A stretch of 17,265 bases of DNA from JABDGC01 sp964466595 (lineage in GTDB: Bacteria > Pseudomonadota > Gammaproteobacteria > DSM-16500), in contig CAYXNR010000049.1 of NCBI GenBank assembly GCA_964466595.1, positions 1 through 17,265 of the forward strand, in the 5' to 3' direction. Shown here piece by piece: positions 1 to 7,046 of the stretch (positions are counted from its first letter, which is position 1; the number at the start of each line of letters is the position of its first letter). A model generated the notes under the pieces. That model had not been told where the DNA came from, ran no database searches, and saw nothing but the letters and a program-made list of their open reading frames with translations. Both the position numbers and the translations under genes were made by a program.

Positions 1-461
1 TTGCCTCGAAAGGCGTGATATCTTTTTTGCAAATAACGTTCAGCCTGTTTGAGTAGGCGCTTATACCAGGGCTTGGCTTCGAGTTTCCAGGACCCAACCC
101 CTGCGATCGAGTGATCTTTTTCCAGAGCAGCAATTAAAAAAGATAACCACTCCGGATGTTTAATGAGCGTATCGGTATGTATGGATAAAACATAAGGCGT
201 ATCGACTTGGGTTAAACCTAAATCCAGTGCCCGAGCGTGTGACATGACAGGCGATTCATGGGGTATGCGCGGTCTTTCAATGAGGTGAATCCAAGCTAAT
301 TTTTTTAAATAAGCGAGCGATTCATCTTGCGAATCATTATCAATGACAATAATTTTAGCCAGTTGTGGATCCGTGTATTTTCGTAGGAGTCGTAGACAGA
401 GCGTGGTCAAATCCGGCGTTTTATAATTAGGTATTAAAATACTAACCAAGGGTTTTGACAT
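1..461 (-). CDS. Family 2 glycosyltransferase, N-terminal part (runs off window edge)
   Basis: The reading frame is open from an ATG at 461 (complement) to the window edge, giving 153 residues without a stop; the C-terminus lies outside. The ATG is preceded by GGAG with a 6-nt spacer, so the start is well supported. The protein opens with VSILIPNYKTPDL (residues 6-18) and continues with IIVIDNDSQDES (37-48), the nucleotide-sugar binding strands of a GT-A fold. A region YVLSIHTDTLIKHPEWL (90-106) sits where these enzymes carry the metal-binding DxD; here it reads HTDT, so the acidic motif is reduced to one Asp. Family members transfer a sugar from an NDP-sugar to polysaccharide, lipid or protein acceptors. 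The acceptor cannot be told from this fragment. It faces the same way as sodB but is separated from it by a repeat-filled gap, so it is probably an independent gene. Family assignment is fairly secure, role unknown. Confidence 0.8.
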   Translation of the reverse strand, partial: MSKPLVSILIPNYKTPDLTTLCLRLLRKYTDPQLAKIIVIDNDSQDESLAYLKKLAWIHLIERPRIPHESPVMSHARALDLGLTQVDTPYVLSIHTDTLIKHPEWLSFLIAALEKDHSIAGVGSWKLEAKPWYKRLLKQAERYLQKRYHAFRG

Positions 462-488
462 CAGGAACTCCATTTATAGTGTAAGCTA

Positions 489-579
489 TCTTTTGCAAGC
501 GAAGGAAACCAAGCGGCGTCTTTGCGAGCGAAGCGAAGCAAACCAAGCACTGTCTTTGCGAGCGCAGCGAAGCAAACCA
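489..579. repeat. Short degenerate tandem repeat, about 34-bp period, GAGCGNAGCGAAG core
   Basis: Two near-identical 28-base units start at 518 and 552 (34-base period). Each begins GTCTTTGCGAGCG and ends GAAGCAAACCA; they differ at one base (A versus C after GAGCG). A decayed third unit lies at about 489-515 (TTTTGCAAGCGAAG then GAAACCAAGC). Each full unit is bounded by TTTGC...GCAAA, so it can fold on itself. The core GAGCGCAGCGAAG (560-572) occurs again, identical over 13 bases, at 17244-17256. The rest of the 462-684 gap shows no gene. A 7-bp hairpin (TTATCGC 601-607 with GCAATAA 620-626) lacks a T-run and is not a convincing terminator. Confidence 0.75.
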
Positions 580-684
580 GTTTTTTATAAGTGAATTACT
601 TTATCGCACAAAATGCTTCGCAATAACATACTATACCCCTCATTCTCGCGCAAAAACTTAACCGCCAATTCCATGCAAAAGATT

Positions 685-1263
685 TTATTTAAAATTTGCC
701 GCCATAAAATCCCAGTTTACGATTTTCCAAAAATTTTCTACATACCCTGGTCGAGCATTACGATAATCAATGTAATAAGCATGTTCCCATACATCACAGG
801 TCAACAGGGCCTTCTTATTTTGCTGCATAGGCGTGCCGGCATTGCTTGTTTGAATAATTTCTAAATCACCGGCTGTATTTTTAACCAGCCAAGCCCAACC
901 CGAACCAAAGACCGTGACAGCAGCCTGAGAGAATTGTTTTTTAAACTCATCCAAAGAACCAAATTTCTTGAGCAGCGCTTTAGCCAGTTCTCCACTCGGC
1001 TCACCGCTACTTTGAGGGCTCAAACAGTGCCAATAAAAAGTATGATTCCAAACCTGTGCCGCATTATTAAAAATACCGCCACTGGATTTTAAAATAGTCT
1101 CTTCTAAAGAAAGCTTAGCAAATTCTGTATCTTTGATTAAATTATTTAAATTGTTGACATAGGCTTGATGGTGTTTCCCATAATGATATTCCAGTGTTTC
1201 TTGAGAAATATAAGGTGCCAAGGCATTCATCGCATAAGGTAATTTTGGTAATTCATGTGTCAT
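685..1263 (-). CDS. sodB: Iron superoxide dismutase
   Basis: Cytoplasmic enzyme converting superoxide to oxygen and hydrogen peroxide. At 192 residues it is essentially the length of E. coli SodB (193). The four metal ligands are visible: His27, His74 (in AAQVWNHTFYWHC), Asp157 and His161 (in DVWEHAYYIDYRNARPGY). Gln70 just before VWNH is the second-sphere glutamine position typical of the iron form; manganese enzymes usually carry it in the C-terminal half. The sequence lacks a signal peptide, so it is the cytosolic type. The start is supported by AAAGGA about 7 nt upstream of the ATG. It follows map on the same strand with only 27 bases between the two ORFs, so it may be partly cotranscribed with map. 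No Fur-like site or strong separate promoter was recognised. Assignment of family and metal type is strong. Confidence 0.97.
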   Translation of the reverse strand: MTHELPKLPYAMNALAPYISQETLEYHYGKHHQAYVNNLNNLIKDTEFAKLSLEETILKSSGGIFNNAAQVWNHTFYWHCLSPQSSGEPSGELAKALLKKFGSLDEFKKQFSQAAVTVFGSGWAWLVKNTAGDLEIIQTSNAGTPMQQNKKALLTCDVWEHAYYIDYRNARPGYVENFWKIVNWDFMAANFK

Positions 1264-1291
1264 GATTTTTTCCTTTGATTGTGAGTTTATA

Positions 1292-2062
1292 TTAAATATC
1301 TTCCTCAGCTCGTTTCGTCAATACTTCATAACCAGTTTCGGTAACGAGAAGGGTATGTTCCCACTGTGCAGAGAGACTATGATCTTTTGTCACGACAGTC
1401 CACTGATCAGGCAACAATTTAACATGGCGCTTTCCCGCATTCACCATCGGTTCAATGGTGAAGGTCATGCCGGCTTGCAGTGTTTCTCCTGTACCCGCTG
1501 TACCATAATGCAGGACATTGGGCGGTTCGTGAAAGACCTTGCCTATTCCATGACCACAATATTCGCGAACAATAGAGAAATGTCTGGCTTCGGCATGCTG
1601 CTGAATGATAGCACCTAAATCACCAAATTGAAGGCCCGGACGCACTTGTTTAATAGCAAGATAAAGGCATTCTTGGGTCACCTTGACTAGGCGTTCTGCA
1701 AGAATAGACGGTTTGCCAATAATAAACATTTTACTGGTATCACCATGATAATGATCCTTGATCACGGTGATATCAATATTAATAATATCTCCTTTTTTGA
1801 GCTTTTTAGGCCCTGGAATCCCGTGACAAACCTGATGGTTAACGGAGGTACAAATGGATTTAGGAAAACCATGATAATTTAAGGGCGCGGGAAGGGCCTG
1901 TTGTACATCGACAATATAATTATGGCAGATTTGATTTAATTCATCTGTCGTGATGCCTTCTTGTACGTAGGGCTCGATCATTTCCAAGACTTCTGCGGCT
2001 AAGCGTCCTGCTACCCGCATTTTTTCAATTTCTTCTTTAGTTTTAATAGAAATACCAGTCAT
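1292..2062 (-). CDS. map: Type I methionine aminopeptidase
   Basis: Removes the initiator methionine from nascent proteins after deformylation when the second residue is small. The 256-residue protein is close to the E. coli enzyme (264) and has no N-terminal extension, as in the type Ia form. All five dimetal ligands are present at the same residue numbers as in E. coli: Asp97 (IINIDITVI), Asp108 (HGDTSKMF), His171 (YCGHGIGKVFHEPP), Glu204 (TFTIEPM) and Glu235 (QWEHTLLVTE). CHGIPGPKKLKKGD (79-92) is the conserved substrate-pocket segment. AAGG lies about 8 nt before the ATG. It is divergent from rpsB, as in E. coli, and shares the 186-base promoter region with it; a perfect TATAAT on the complement (2152-2147) is a possible -10, but no good -35 accompanies it. 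sodB follows immediately downstream. Confidence 0.97.
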   Translation of the reverse strand: MTGISIKTKEEIEKMRVAGRLAAEVLEMIEPYVQEGITTDELNQICHNYIVDVQQALPAPLNYHGFPKSICTSVNHQVCHGIPGPKKLKKGDIINIDITVIKDHYHGDTSKMFIIGKPSILAERLVKVTQECLYLAIKQVRPGLQFGDLGAIIQQHAEARHFSIVREYCGHGIGKVFHEPPNVLHYGTAGTGETLQAGMTFTIEPMVNAGKRHVKLLPDQWTVVTKDHSLSAQWEHTLLVTETGYEVLTKRAEEDI

Positions 2063-2084
2063 AAGTTAACCTTTGATTCTGCTG

Positions 2085-2114
2085 TTGTTTGAAGGTGGTC
2101 ACCTATGGTATAAA
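2085..2114 (+). promoter_or_regulatory. Candidate sigma-70 promoter for rpsB-tsf
   Basis: TTGTTT (2085-2090) and TATAAA (2109-2114) are separated by 18 bases, a fair match to the vegetative consensus. Transcription would begin near 2121, giving an rpsB leader of about 130 nt that contains the hairpin at 2155-2193. A GGTG-GT-CACC dyad (2094-2103) lies in the spacer and could be a binding site, but it is short. The assignment is by eye only. Confidence 0.45.
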
Positions 2115-2154
2115 GGCATGCTTAAATAAGCAACAGTCGCACACGTATTATAAC

Positions 2155-2193
2155 CCTTCGCCGGGTGCCCTTTTTAAAAAGGGTTGGTGAAGG
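2155..2193 (+). promoter_or_regulatory. Structured rpsB 5' leader, possible S2 autoregulatory element
   Basis: CCTTCGCC (2155-2162) pairs with GGTGAAGG (2186-2193), with one G-U pair. Nested inside is the perfect 16-base palindrome CCCTTTTTAAAAAGGG (2168-2183). Alternative pairings exist: AACCC 2152-2156 with GGGTT 2181-2185, and a small GGG-TG-CCC hairpin at 2163-2170. A second stem, AAGGCC (2190-2195) with GGCTTT (2207-2212), would compete with the outer stem. No T-run follows, so it does not look like a terminator. In E. coli ribosomal protein S2 represses rpsB-tsf through the rpsB 5' leader; a similar role here is inference. Confidence 0.45.
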
Positions 2194-2248
2194 CCTTGAT
2201 TAAAAAGGCTTTGGGAATACGTGGAGGCTTAACCCAGTGGAGAAGACT

Positions 2249-3043
2249 ATGCCAATTGTTACTATGCGTGAAATGCTTGAAGCCGGTGTTCACTTCGGAC
2301 ACCAAACCCGTTACTGGAACCCCAAAATGGCACCCTATATTTACGGTGTTCGTAATAAGGTTCATATTATTAATTTAGAATATACCCTGCCTTTATTCAC
2401 TGAGGCCTTGAATTTTATAGGCGGAATAGCAGCCAAAAAAGGCAAAATCCTTTTTGTCGGTACTAAACATGCTGCCCAAGAAATTATTTATGAAGAGGCT
2501 GAACGTTGCCATATGCCCTTTGTCAATCGCCGCTGGCTAGGTGGTATGTTAACGAATTACAAAACAATTCGTCAGTCGATTAAGCGTCTGAAGGAATTAG
2601 AACTGATGTTTGATAAGGGTTCTTTTGGTAAATTAACCAAAAAAGAAATTCTCCAATTAACCCGAGAAAAAGCCAAGCTGGTTAATAGTCTCGGCGGTAT
2701 TAAAAATATGGGCGGCTTACCAGATGCCTTATTTGTAATCGATGTCGGACATGAAAATATTGTGATTCGGGAAGCCAATCGCTTAGGCATCCCCGTCATT
2801 GGCATTGTTGATACCAACAATAGTACCGAGGGTATTAGCTATGTTGTTCCAGGTAATGACGACGCGAGTCGTGCTATTCGTTTGTATGCCCGTTGTGTGG
2901 CAGACACCATTCTTGAAGCACGAGCTGGAATCACGACCGAGGTTAGCGAGGAAGTGGAAGAAGACTTTTTAGAAATAGAAAGCGAAATTAAAATCAACCA
3001 AGAACCAATAGAAAAAGATGAGGGTGACGCATTTCAAGCCTAA
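2249..3043 (+). CDS. rpsB: 30S ribosomal protein S2
   Basis: Component of the small ribosomal subunit, bound on the solvent side near the head-body junction with S1. The frame is open from a GTG at 2237, but the ATG at 2249 is chosen. It gives MPIVTMREMLEAGVHFGHQ, aligned with the start of E. coli S2, and GGAG stands 6 nt before it. Hallmarks seen are GVHFGHQTRYWNPKM (13-27), the RRWLGGMLTN segment (about 93-102) and PVIGIVDTNN (about 187-196). At 264 residues it is longer than E. coli S2 (241), mainly because of an acidic C-terminal tail rich in Glu and Asp (EVEEDFLEIESE and on). It heads the plus-strand cluster and is followed by tsf after 65 bases. The leader is structured, which fits autoregulation. 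Confidence 0.98.
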   Translation: MPIVTMREMLEAGVHFGHQTRYWNPKMAPYIYGVRNKVHIINLEYTLPLFTEALNFIGGIAAKKGKILFVGTKHAAQEIIYEEAERCHMPFVNRRWLGGMLTNYKTIRQSIKRLKELELMFDKGSFGKLTKKEILQLTREKAKLVNSLGGIKNMGGLPDALFVIDVGHENIVIREANRLGIPVIGIVDTNNSTEGISYVVPGNDDASRAIRLYARCVADTILEARAGITTEVSEEVEEDFLEIESEIKINQEPIEKDEGDAFQA

Positions 3044-3059
3044 GAGATCAAGCTCAGAC

Positions 3060-3075
3060 TTCTCTTTGGAGAGAA
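3060..3075 (+). promoter_or_regulatory. Small hairpin in the rpsB-tsf gap
   Basis: TTCTCT (3060-3065) and AGAGAA (3070-3075) form a perfect 6-bp stem with a TTGG tetraloop. Only a loose A-rich then T-containing stretch follows, not a T-run, so termination would be weak at best. It could slow polymerase or protect the rpsB 3' end. Function not established from sequence. Confidence 0.3.
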
Positions 3076-3108
3076 TAAAACATTTGGTTTTGTAATGAGA
3101 GGAAGGGT

Positions 3109-4011
3109 ATGACAACAATTACAGCAGCCTTAGTGAAGGAATTGCGTGATAAAACCAGTGCCGGAATGATGGAATGTAAAAAGGCACTGGAAGTTGCGAA
3201 GGGCGATCTCAAGCTCGCGATAGAAGAATTGCGTAAATCAGGTAAAGCAAAGGCAGCAAAACGTGCAGGCCGAATTGCTACAGAGGGTCAGATTGTCACC
3301 TTGATCGATCCAGATAGTAAACAGGCAATGATGATAGAAGTGAATAGTGAGACCGACTTCGTTGGTCGCGATGAAAGCTTTGTGGCTTATGCGAAGGCAG
3401 TTGCTGAAACAGCTTGGGAAACCAAACCCAAGGATCTTCAAACTCTATTTTCCCAGCCTTTAAAAGACAGTTCCGGACAAACCGTTGAAGAGGCTCGTCA
3501 GGCCTTAATTAGCCGGGTGGGAGAAAATGTTTTGGTTCGTCGCCTCGTATTTTCTGCGCCTCTTCCTAATCCCGATAGTCAAACCATCGGTATTTATCGC
3601 CATGGTTCTCGTATTGGCGTAATCGTTGAACTCGATAGTGATAATAAAGAGCTTGCTAAAGATCTTGCTATGCATATTGCTGCCAGTCGACCCTTGGTTA
3701 TTGCGCCCGAGAATGTTTCTGCCGAGCTTCTTGCAAAGGAAAAAGAAATTTATTCTGCGCAGGCGGCGAACAGTGGAAAACCAAAGGAAATTATTGAAAA
3801 AATAGTTCTTGGAAAATTAAAAACCTTCTTAAACGAAGTGAGCTTAGAGGGTCAGCCCTTTGTAAGGGATCCCAATCAGACAGTAGGTGAGCTACTTGCT
3901 AAAAATAGAACAAAAGTGCTTGCCTTCCACCGCTTTGAGGTGGGTGAGGGTCTTGAGAAAGAAGAGGAAGATTTTGCAGAGGCAGTCAGGTCACAAGCTC
4001 AGGGAAGTTAA
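3109..4011 (+). CDS. tsf: Translation elongation factor Ts
   Basis: Guanine nucleotide exchange factor that releases GDP from EF-Tu. The ATG at 3109 is preceded by a strong GAGGAAGG. Signature 1, LRDKTSAGMMECKKAL, occupies residues 12-27 of the N-terminal UBA-like domain. Signature 2, EVNSETDFVGRDESF (77-91), contains the TDFV element that contacts EF-Tu. Two core-domain halves follow, with GRIGVIVEL-type sequence (RHGSRIGVIVEL) in the middle and the expected C-terminal module (FHRFEVGEGLEKEEEDFAEAV). Length is 300 residues against 283 in E. coli, a mild extension spread over the core and tail. The stop is separated from the pyrH start by one base, and the pyrH ribosome-binding site lies inside the last tsf codons, so the two are probably translationally coupled. 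Confidence 0.98.
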   Translation: MTTITAALVKELRDKTSAGMMECKKALEVAKGDLKLAIEELRKSGKAKAAKRAGRIATEGQIVTLIDPDSKQAMMIEVNSETDFVGRDESFVAYAKAVAETAWETKPKDLQTLFSQPLKDSSGQTVEEARQALISRVGENVLVRRLVFSAPLPNPDSQTIGIYRHGSRIGVIVELDSDNKELAKDLAMHIAASRPLVIAPENVSAELLAKEKEIYSAQAANSGKPKEIIEKIVLGKLKTFLNEVSLEGQPFVRDPNQTVGELLAKNRTKVLAFHRFEVGEGLEKEEEDFAEAVRSQAQGS

Positions 4012-4012
4012 T

Positions 4013-4744
4013 ATGAAACAACAAGCGGCTCAGCCGAAGTATCAACGAATTTTATTGAAATTAAGTGGAGAAGCCCTGCAGGGCGACAACTTATTTGGCA
4101 TTGATTTCAGTCGCCTCGTGCGAATTAGTCAAGAACTAGCTAGTGTGACCCAGTTGGGTGTGCAAGTCGCGATGGTTGTCGGTGGTGGCAATTTAATTCG
4201 CGGAGCAGATTTATGCGTCTCCGGTATCGATCGAGTGGCAGCTGATCAAATGGGCATGTTGGCAACGGTAATCAATGGTCTTGCTTTACGAGATGCGCTT
4301 GCCAAAAAGCAGGTCTTGGCTTCACTGATGTCTGCCTTTTCTATTCCGGGCATGACTGAAACCTATGACTATATGTTAGCGAAAGAAAGATTGGCAGAAG
4401 GCAAGGTAGTGATTCTCGTTGGTGGCACAGGTAATCCTTTGGTAACCACAGATTCCGCTGCAGCTTTGCGCGGAATTGAAATTGCTGCTGATATTGTAGT
4501 GAAGGCAACCAAAGTCGATGCGGTATGTTCAGACGATCCGATCAAAAACCCGGAAGCAAAACGTTTCTCACATCTTAGCTACGATGAAGTCTTAGAAAGG
4601 CAGCTCGGCGTTATGGACCTCACTTCCATTTTGCTTTGTCGTGACGGGGGCTTACCCATTCGAGTGTTTAACATGAATAAAGATGGCGGGTTACGGCGTA
4701 TTGCTTTGGGTGAAGAGGTAGGAACCCTAATCGATAATGGTTAA
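4013..4744 (+). CDS. pyrH: Uridylate (UMP) kinase
   Basis: Bacterial-type UMP kinase, a hexamer of the amino-acid kinase fold that phosphorylates UMP to UDP with ATP. The frame is open upstream into tsf, but the ATG at 4013 (MKQQAAQPKYQRILLKLSGE) is the expected start. GGGAAG lies 5 nt upstream, and it gives 243 residues against 241 in E. coli. Motifs seen: LLKLSGEAL at the N-terminus for phosphate binding; VVGGGNLIRGA; DRVAADQMGMLATVINGLAL, characteristic of this family; GGTGNPLVTTDSAAALRG for UMP and phosphate binding; and KATKVDAVCSDDP in the ATP-binding part. All are intact. It sits between tsf and frr as in most proteobacteria and is expected to be cotranscribed with them. Confidence 0.98.
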   Translation: MKQQAAQPKYQRILLKLSGEALQGDNLFGIDFSRLVRISQELASVTQLGVQVAMVVGGGNLIRGADLCVSGIDRVAADQMGMLATVINGLALRDALAKKQVLASLMSAFSIPGMTETYDYMLAKERLAEGKVVILVGGTGNPLVTTDSAAALRGIEIAADIVVKATKVDAVCSDDPIKNPEAKRFSHLSYDEVLERQLGVMDLTSILLCRDGGLPIRVFNMNKDGGLRRIALGEEVGTLIDNG

Positions 4745-4776
4745 ATAAGAGGTAGATGCCAGTAGGAGGAAGACTG

Positions 4777-5334
4777 ATGTCTCAACAGGTGATCAAAGCG
4801 GCTGAGCAGCGCATGCAGAAGGGAATCGATGTTTTTAAACAAGAAATGGCTAAATTGCGTACTGGGCGAGCGCATCCTAGTATCTTAGAACAGGTGCGTG
4901 TTGATTATTATGGAAATGAAACACCCCTGAGCCAAATTGCCAGTATTAATGTAGGAGATGCCCGGACGCTCTTAATCTCCCCCTGGGAAAAGAAGCTCAT
5001 TCCGGTGATTGAAAAGGCCGTTTTAAACGCGGGTCTAGGTTTAAACCCAGTCACCTCAGGCGAAGTCATTCGTGTTCCCATGCCGCCCCTCAATGAAGAA
5101 AGACGTAAAGAACTCATTCGGGTTTTACGAAACGAGGCTGAAACAGCCCGTGTTAGTATTCGAAATATCCGTCGTGATTCCAATACCGAATTTAAGGGCC
5201 TCCTCAAAAATAAGGCTCTGACTGAAGATGAGGAAAGGAGATTAACTGAGCAAATGCAAAAGCTAACGGATAAATATATTGCGGAAGTGGATCAGTTATT
5301 AACCTCGAAAGAAACTGACTTAATGGCAGTTTAA
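4777..5334 (+). CDS. frr: Ribosome recycling factor
   Basis: Works with EF-G to split the post-termination ribosome from mRNA and tRNA. The frame is open from an ATG at 4756, but the ATG at 4777 is preferred: it has AGGAGGA (4764-4770) at a 6-nt spacing, the best ribosome-binding site in the cluster. It also gives exactly 185 residues, as in E. coli. Recognisable parts are MAKLRTGRAHPSILEQV (about 24-40), VDYYGNETPLSQIA (hinge to domain II), the domain II segment LISPWEK, and PMPPLNEERRKELI (about 101-114) opening the second half of the three-helix bundle. Gap to uppS is only 10 bases. In E. coli dxr lies between these two genes; here it does not. Confidence 0.98.
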   Translation: MSQQVIKAAEQRMQKGIDVFKQEMAKLRTGRAHPSILEQVRVDYYGNETPLSQIASINVGDARTLLISPWEKKLIPVIEKAVLNAGLGLNPVTSGEVIRVPMPPLNEERRKELIRVLRNEAETARVSIRNIRRDSNTEFKGLLKNKALTEDEERRLTEQMQKLTDKYIAEVDQLLTSKETDLMAV

Positions 5335-5344
5335 GCTGAAGCGA

Positions 5345-6106
5345 ATGCCTAATTCTTCTGGCCTACATAAGCATTCAAAAAAACTACCGCGACATCTTGC
5401 CATTATTATGGATGGGAATGGTCGTTGGGCAGGTAAGCAATTGCTGCCCCGCGTAGGCGGCCATCGAGCAGGCGTGGATGCCCTACATCGAATTGTCAAA
5501 CATTCCATCGAGCGTGGCATCGAAATTTTGACACTTTTTGCTTTTAGCAGTGAAAATTGGCGTCGTCCTATTTATGAAGTCAATTTTCTCATGGATCTTT
5601 TTTTGAATATGCTCGAAAATGAAATTCAAAAATTACAAGAACAAGATATACAGCTTCGGATTATAGGTGATAGCGCTCAATTTAACGAAAGATTGCAGGC
5701 CCAAATTGTGAAAGCACAGCAGGATACAGCGGAAAACAAAGGCTTAAAACTAGTCATTGCTGCTAGCTATGGTGGGCAGTGGGATCTAACGCAGGCCATG
5801 AAAAAAATAGGACAGGAAATTGAAAAAGGAAGCTTATCCAGTGAGGCTATCTCTCCTGAATTGATTACCTCTAAACTGGCTTTAGGCGATCTACCTCCTC
5901 CAGATCTTTTTATTCGGACCAGTGGAGAACAGCGAATCAGTAATTTTTTGCTCTGGGACCTCGCTTATACTGAATTATATTTTACAGAGGTCTTGTGGCC
6001 AGATTTTAATGAAGTAGAATTAGATAGGGCACTAGCTTTCTTTGCCGGCCGGGAAAGGCGTTTTGGTTGTACCAGCGAACAATTAAAAGTGAGGGATTAT
6101 GCTTAA
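5345..6106 (+). CDS. uppS: Undecaprenyl diphosphate synthase (cis-prenyltransferase)
   Basis: Extends farnesyl diphosphate with eight isopentenyl units to the C55 carrier precursor used for peptidoglycan, O-antigen and related polymers. HLAIIMDGNGRWA (17-29) holds catalytic Asp23, equivalent to E. coli Asp26. The downstream FAFSSENWRRP segment binds isopentenyl diphosphate. RTSGEQRISNFLLWDLAYTE is the C-terminal signature, with the conserved Arg and Ser residues. Length is 253 residues, typical. The ATG at 5345 has only a weak GAAG upstream, so translation may depend on coupling to frr, which ends 10 bases earlier. The 3' end overlaps cdsA by 8 bases. The gene symbol ispU is also used. Confidence 0.97.
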   Translation: MPNSSGLHKHSKKLPRHLAIIMDGNGRWAGKQLLPRVGGHRAGVDALHRIVKHSIERGIEILTLFAFSSENWRRPIYEVNFLMDLFLNMLENEIQKLQEQDIQLRIIGDSAQFNERLQAQIVKAQQDTAENKGLKLVIAASYGGQWDLTQAMKKIGQEIEKGSLSSEAISPELITSKLALGDLPPPDLFIRTSGEQRISNFLLWDLAYTELYFTEVLWPDFNEVELDRALAFFAGRERRFGCTSEQLKVRDYA

Positions 6107-6926
6107 ATATCGTGTGATAACGGCAATCGTATTGATGCTTGCATTCTTAGGGACGCTTTTCTTTGCGACGCCGCCAGTATTCTGTGTTTTTACAGAAATA
6201 GTGGTTCTATGGGGTGCTTGGGAATGGACGCTTTTAATGGGAATGAAGCAGCTTCGCCCTCGGCTTTTTTATGTACTGCTCTTATTTGTCCTGATGCAAG
6301 GCATTTTCTTTATCTCGGTGCCCATACTCGTTTGTGAGTATTTTTTCTATCTTAGTTTTTTCTTTTGGCTTCTAATGATTCCTTTAATAGGCTTGTATCC
6401 TCGCGCCTTATTTTGGAAAAATTCGTTTTTCTGTCAAGCTGCGATGGGACTGTTTGTGCTGCTTCCCTGCTGGTTTGCTGTTAATTTTATTCGCATTGTT
6501 AATATGAATGGTCAATATTTGCTTTTGTATTTATTTATCTTGGTTTGGAGCGCTGATATTTCAGCCTATTTTATTGGGAAAAAATGGGGTAGAAGGCTAC
6601 TTGCACCACAAGTGAGCCCCGGTAAGACCTACCTGGGGGTCTGTGCGGGCATCTTAGCTTCTTTGCTAATCACCGCTGTGACCCTCGCTTGGTTTAAGGT
6701 GCCTTATTCAATCTGGCCTTATACCCTTGGCCTTACCCTTCTAACGGTTGTCTTTTCTGTCGTCGGAGATCTTTTTGAAAGCATGTTTAAGCGTAGTGAG
6801 AACCTCAAGGATTCTGGTAAACTCTTACCGGGACATGGCGGCCTCTTAGATAGGATAGATAGCTTGAGTGCTGCGGCTCCTGTTTTTACGCTGGGTGCTA
6901 TTATTTTAAGCCGCTTAACAGCCTAG
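6099..6926 (+). CDS. cdsA: Phosphatidate cytidylyltransferase (CDP-diacylglycerol synthase)
   Basis: Integral inner-membrane enzyme that makes CDP-diacylglycerol from phosphatidic acid and CTP, the branch point for all phospholipids. The 275-residue protein is strongly hydrophobic, with about eight membrane segments (for example 5-23, 56-75, 82-100, 138-156, 180-197, 257-272). The family signature runs from Ser228 to Asp254: MFKRSENLKDSG then HGGLLDRID, with Lys-Arg, Lys-Asp, the HGG triplet and the final DR-D all present. The middle of the protein shows SADISAYFIGKKWGRR and SPGKTYLG, conserved in the family. GAGGG precedes the ATG, which lies inside uppS (8-nt overlap). Length is slightly below E. 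coli (285). rseP, which follows cdsA in E. coli, is absent; the next gene is bamA after 120 bases. Confidence 0.97.
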   Translation: MLKYRVITAIVLMLAFLGTLFFATPPVFCVFTEIVVLWGAWEWTLLMGMKQLRPRLFYVLLLFVLMQGIFFISVPILVCEYFFYLSFFFWLLMIPLIGLYPRALFWKNSFFCQAAMGLFVLLPCWFAVNFIRIVNMNGQYLLLYLFILVWSADISAYFIGKKWGRRLLAPQVSPGKTYLGVCAGILASLLITAVTLAWFKVPYSIWPYTLGLTLLTVVFSVVGDLFESMFKRSENLKDSGKLLPGHGGLLDRIDSLSAAAPVFTLGAIILSRLTA

Positions 6927-6947
6927 AAATTTGAAATTATCCCGATT

Positions 6948-6975
6948 TTGAGAGAAGATCAGCTTCTTCTCTCAA
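6948..6975 (+). promoter_or_regulatory. Perfect 10-bp hairpin in the cdsA-bamA gap
   Basis: TTGAGAGAAG (6948-6957) and CTTCTCTCAA (6966-6975) form a perfect 10-bp stem with an 8-base loop. The sequence after it (GCGGAGTGATTTC) has no T-run, so this is not a standard intrinsic terminator. It could be an mRNA processing or stabilising element, or mark the scar where rseP stands in related clusters. No clear promoter for bamA was recognised in the remaining 71 bases. Confidence 0.4.
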
Positions 6976-7046
6976 GCGGAGTGATTTCAGTGCAATATGG
7001 ACGTTTAATATTCATCGTGACGAGAATGAGTGGTTGTGTATAAAAA

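Noticed and set aside
489..579. Possible CRISPR-like spaced repeats
   Set aside because: Only two good units and one decayed unit, nearly contiguous with spacers of a few bases, and no cas genes. It is a simple tandem palindromic repeat.
601..626. Hairpin downstream of sodB as terminator
   Set aside because: Seven-bp stem with one wobble, a 12-base loop and no T-run on either strand.
639..656. TCATTCTCGCGCAAA as a third copy of the ATTCCC palindrome
   Set aside because: Only partial identity with a mismatch in the ATTCCC arm and no right arm; chance similarity is as likely.
1262..1618. 118-residue plus-strand frame opposite map
   Set aside because: Antisense shadow of a strongly conserved gene, with no ribosome-binding site or recognisable domain.
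2237..2248. Upstream GTG start for rpsB adding four residues
   Set aside because: The GTG overlaps the Shine-Dalgarno of the ATG at 2249, and S2 proteins begin at the later methionine.
3887..4012. Upstream extension of pyrH into tsf
   Set aside because: The extra 42 codons are the out-of-frame tsf 3' end and do not resemble any part of UMP kinase; the ATG at 4013 has its own ribosome-binding site.
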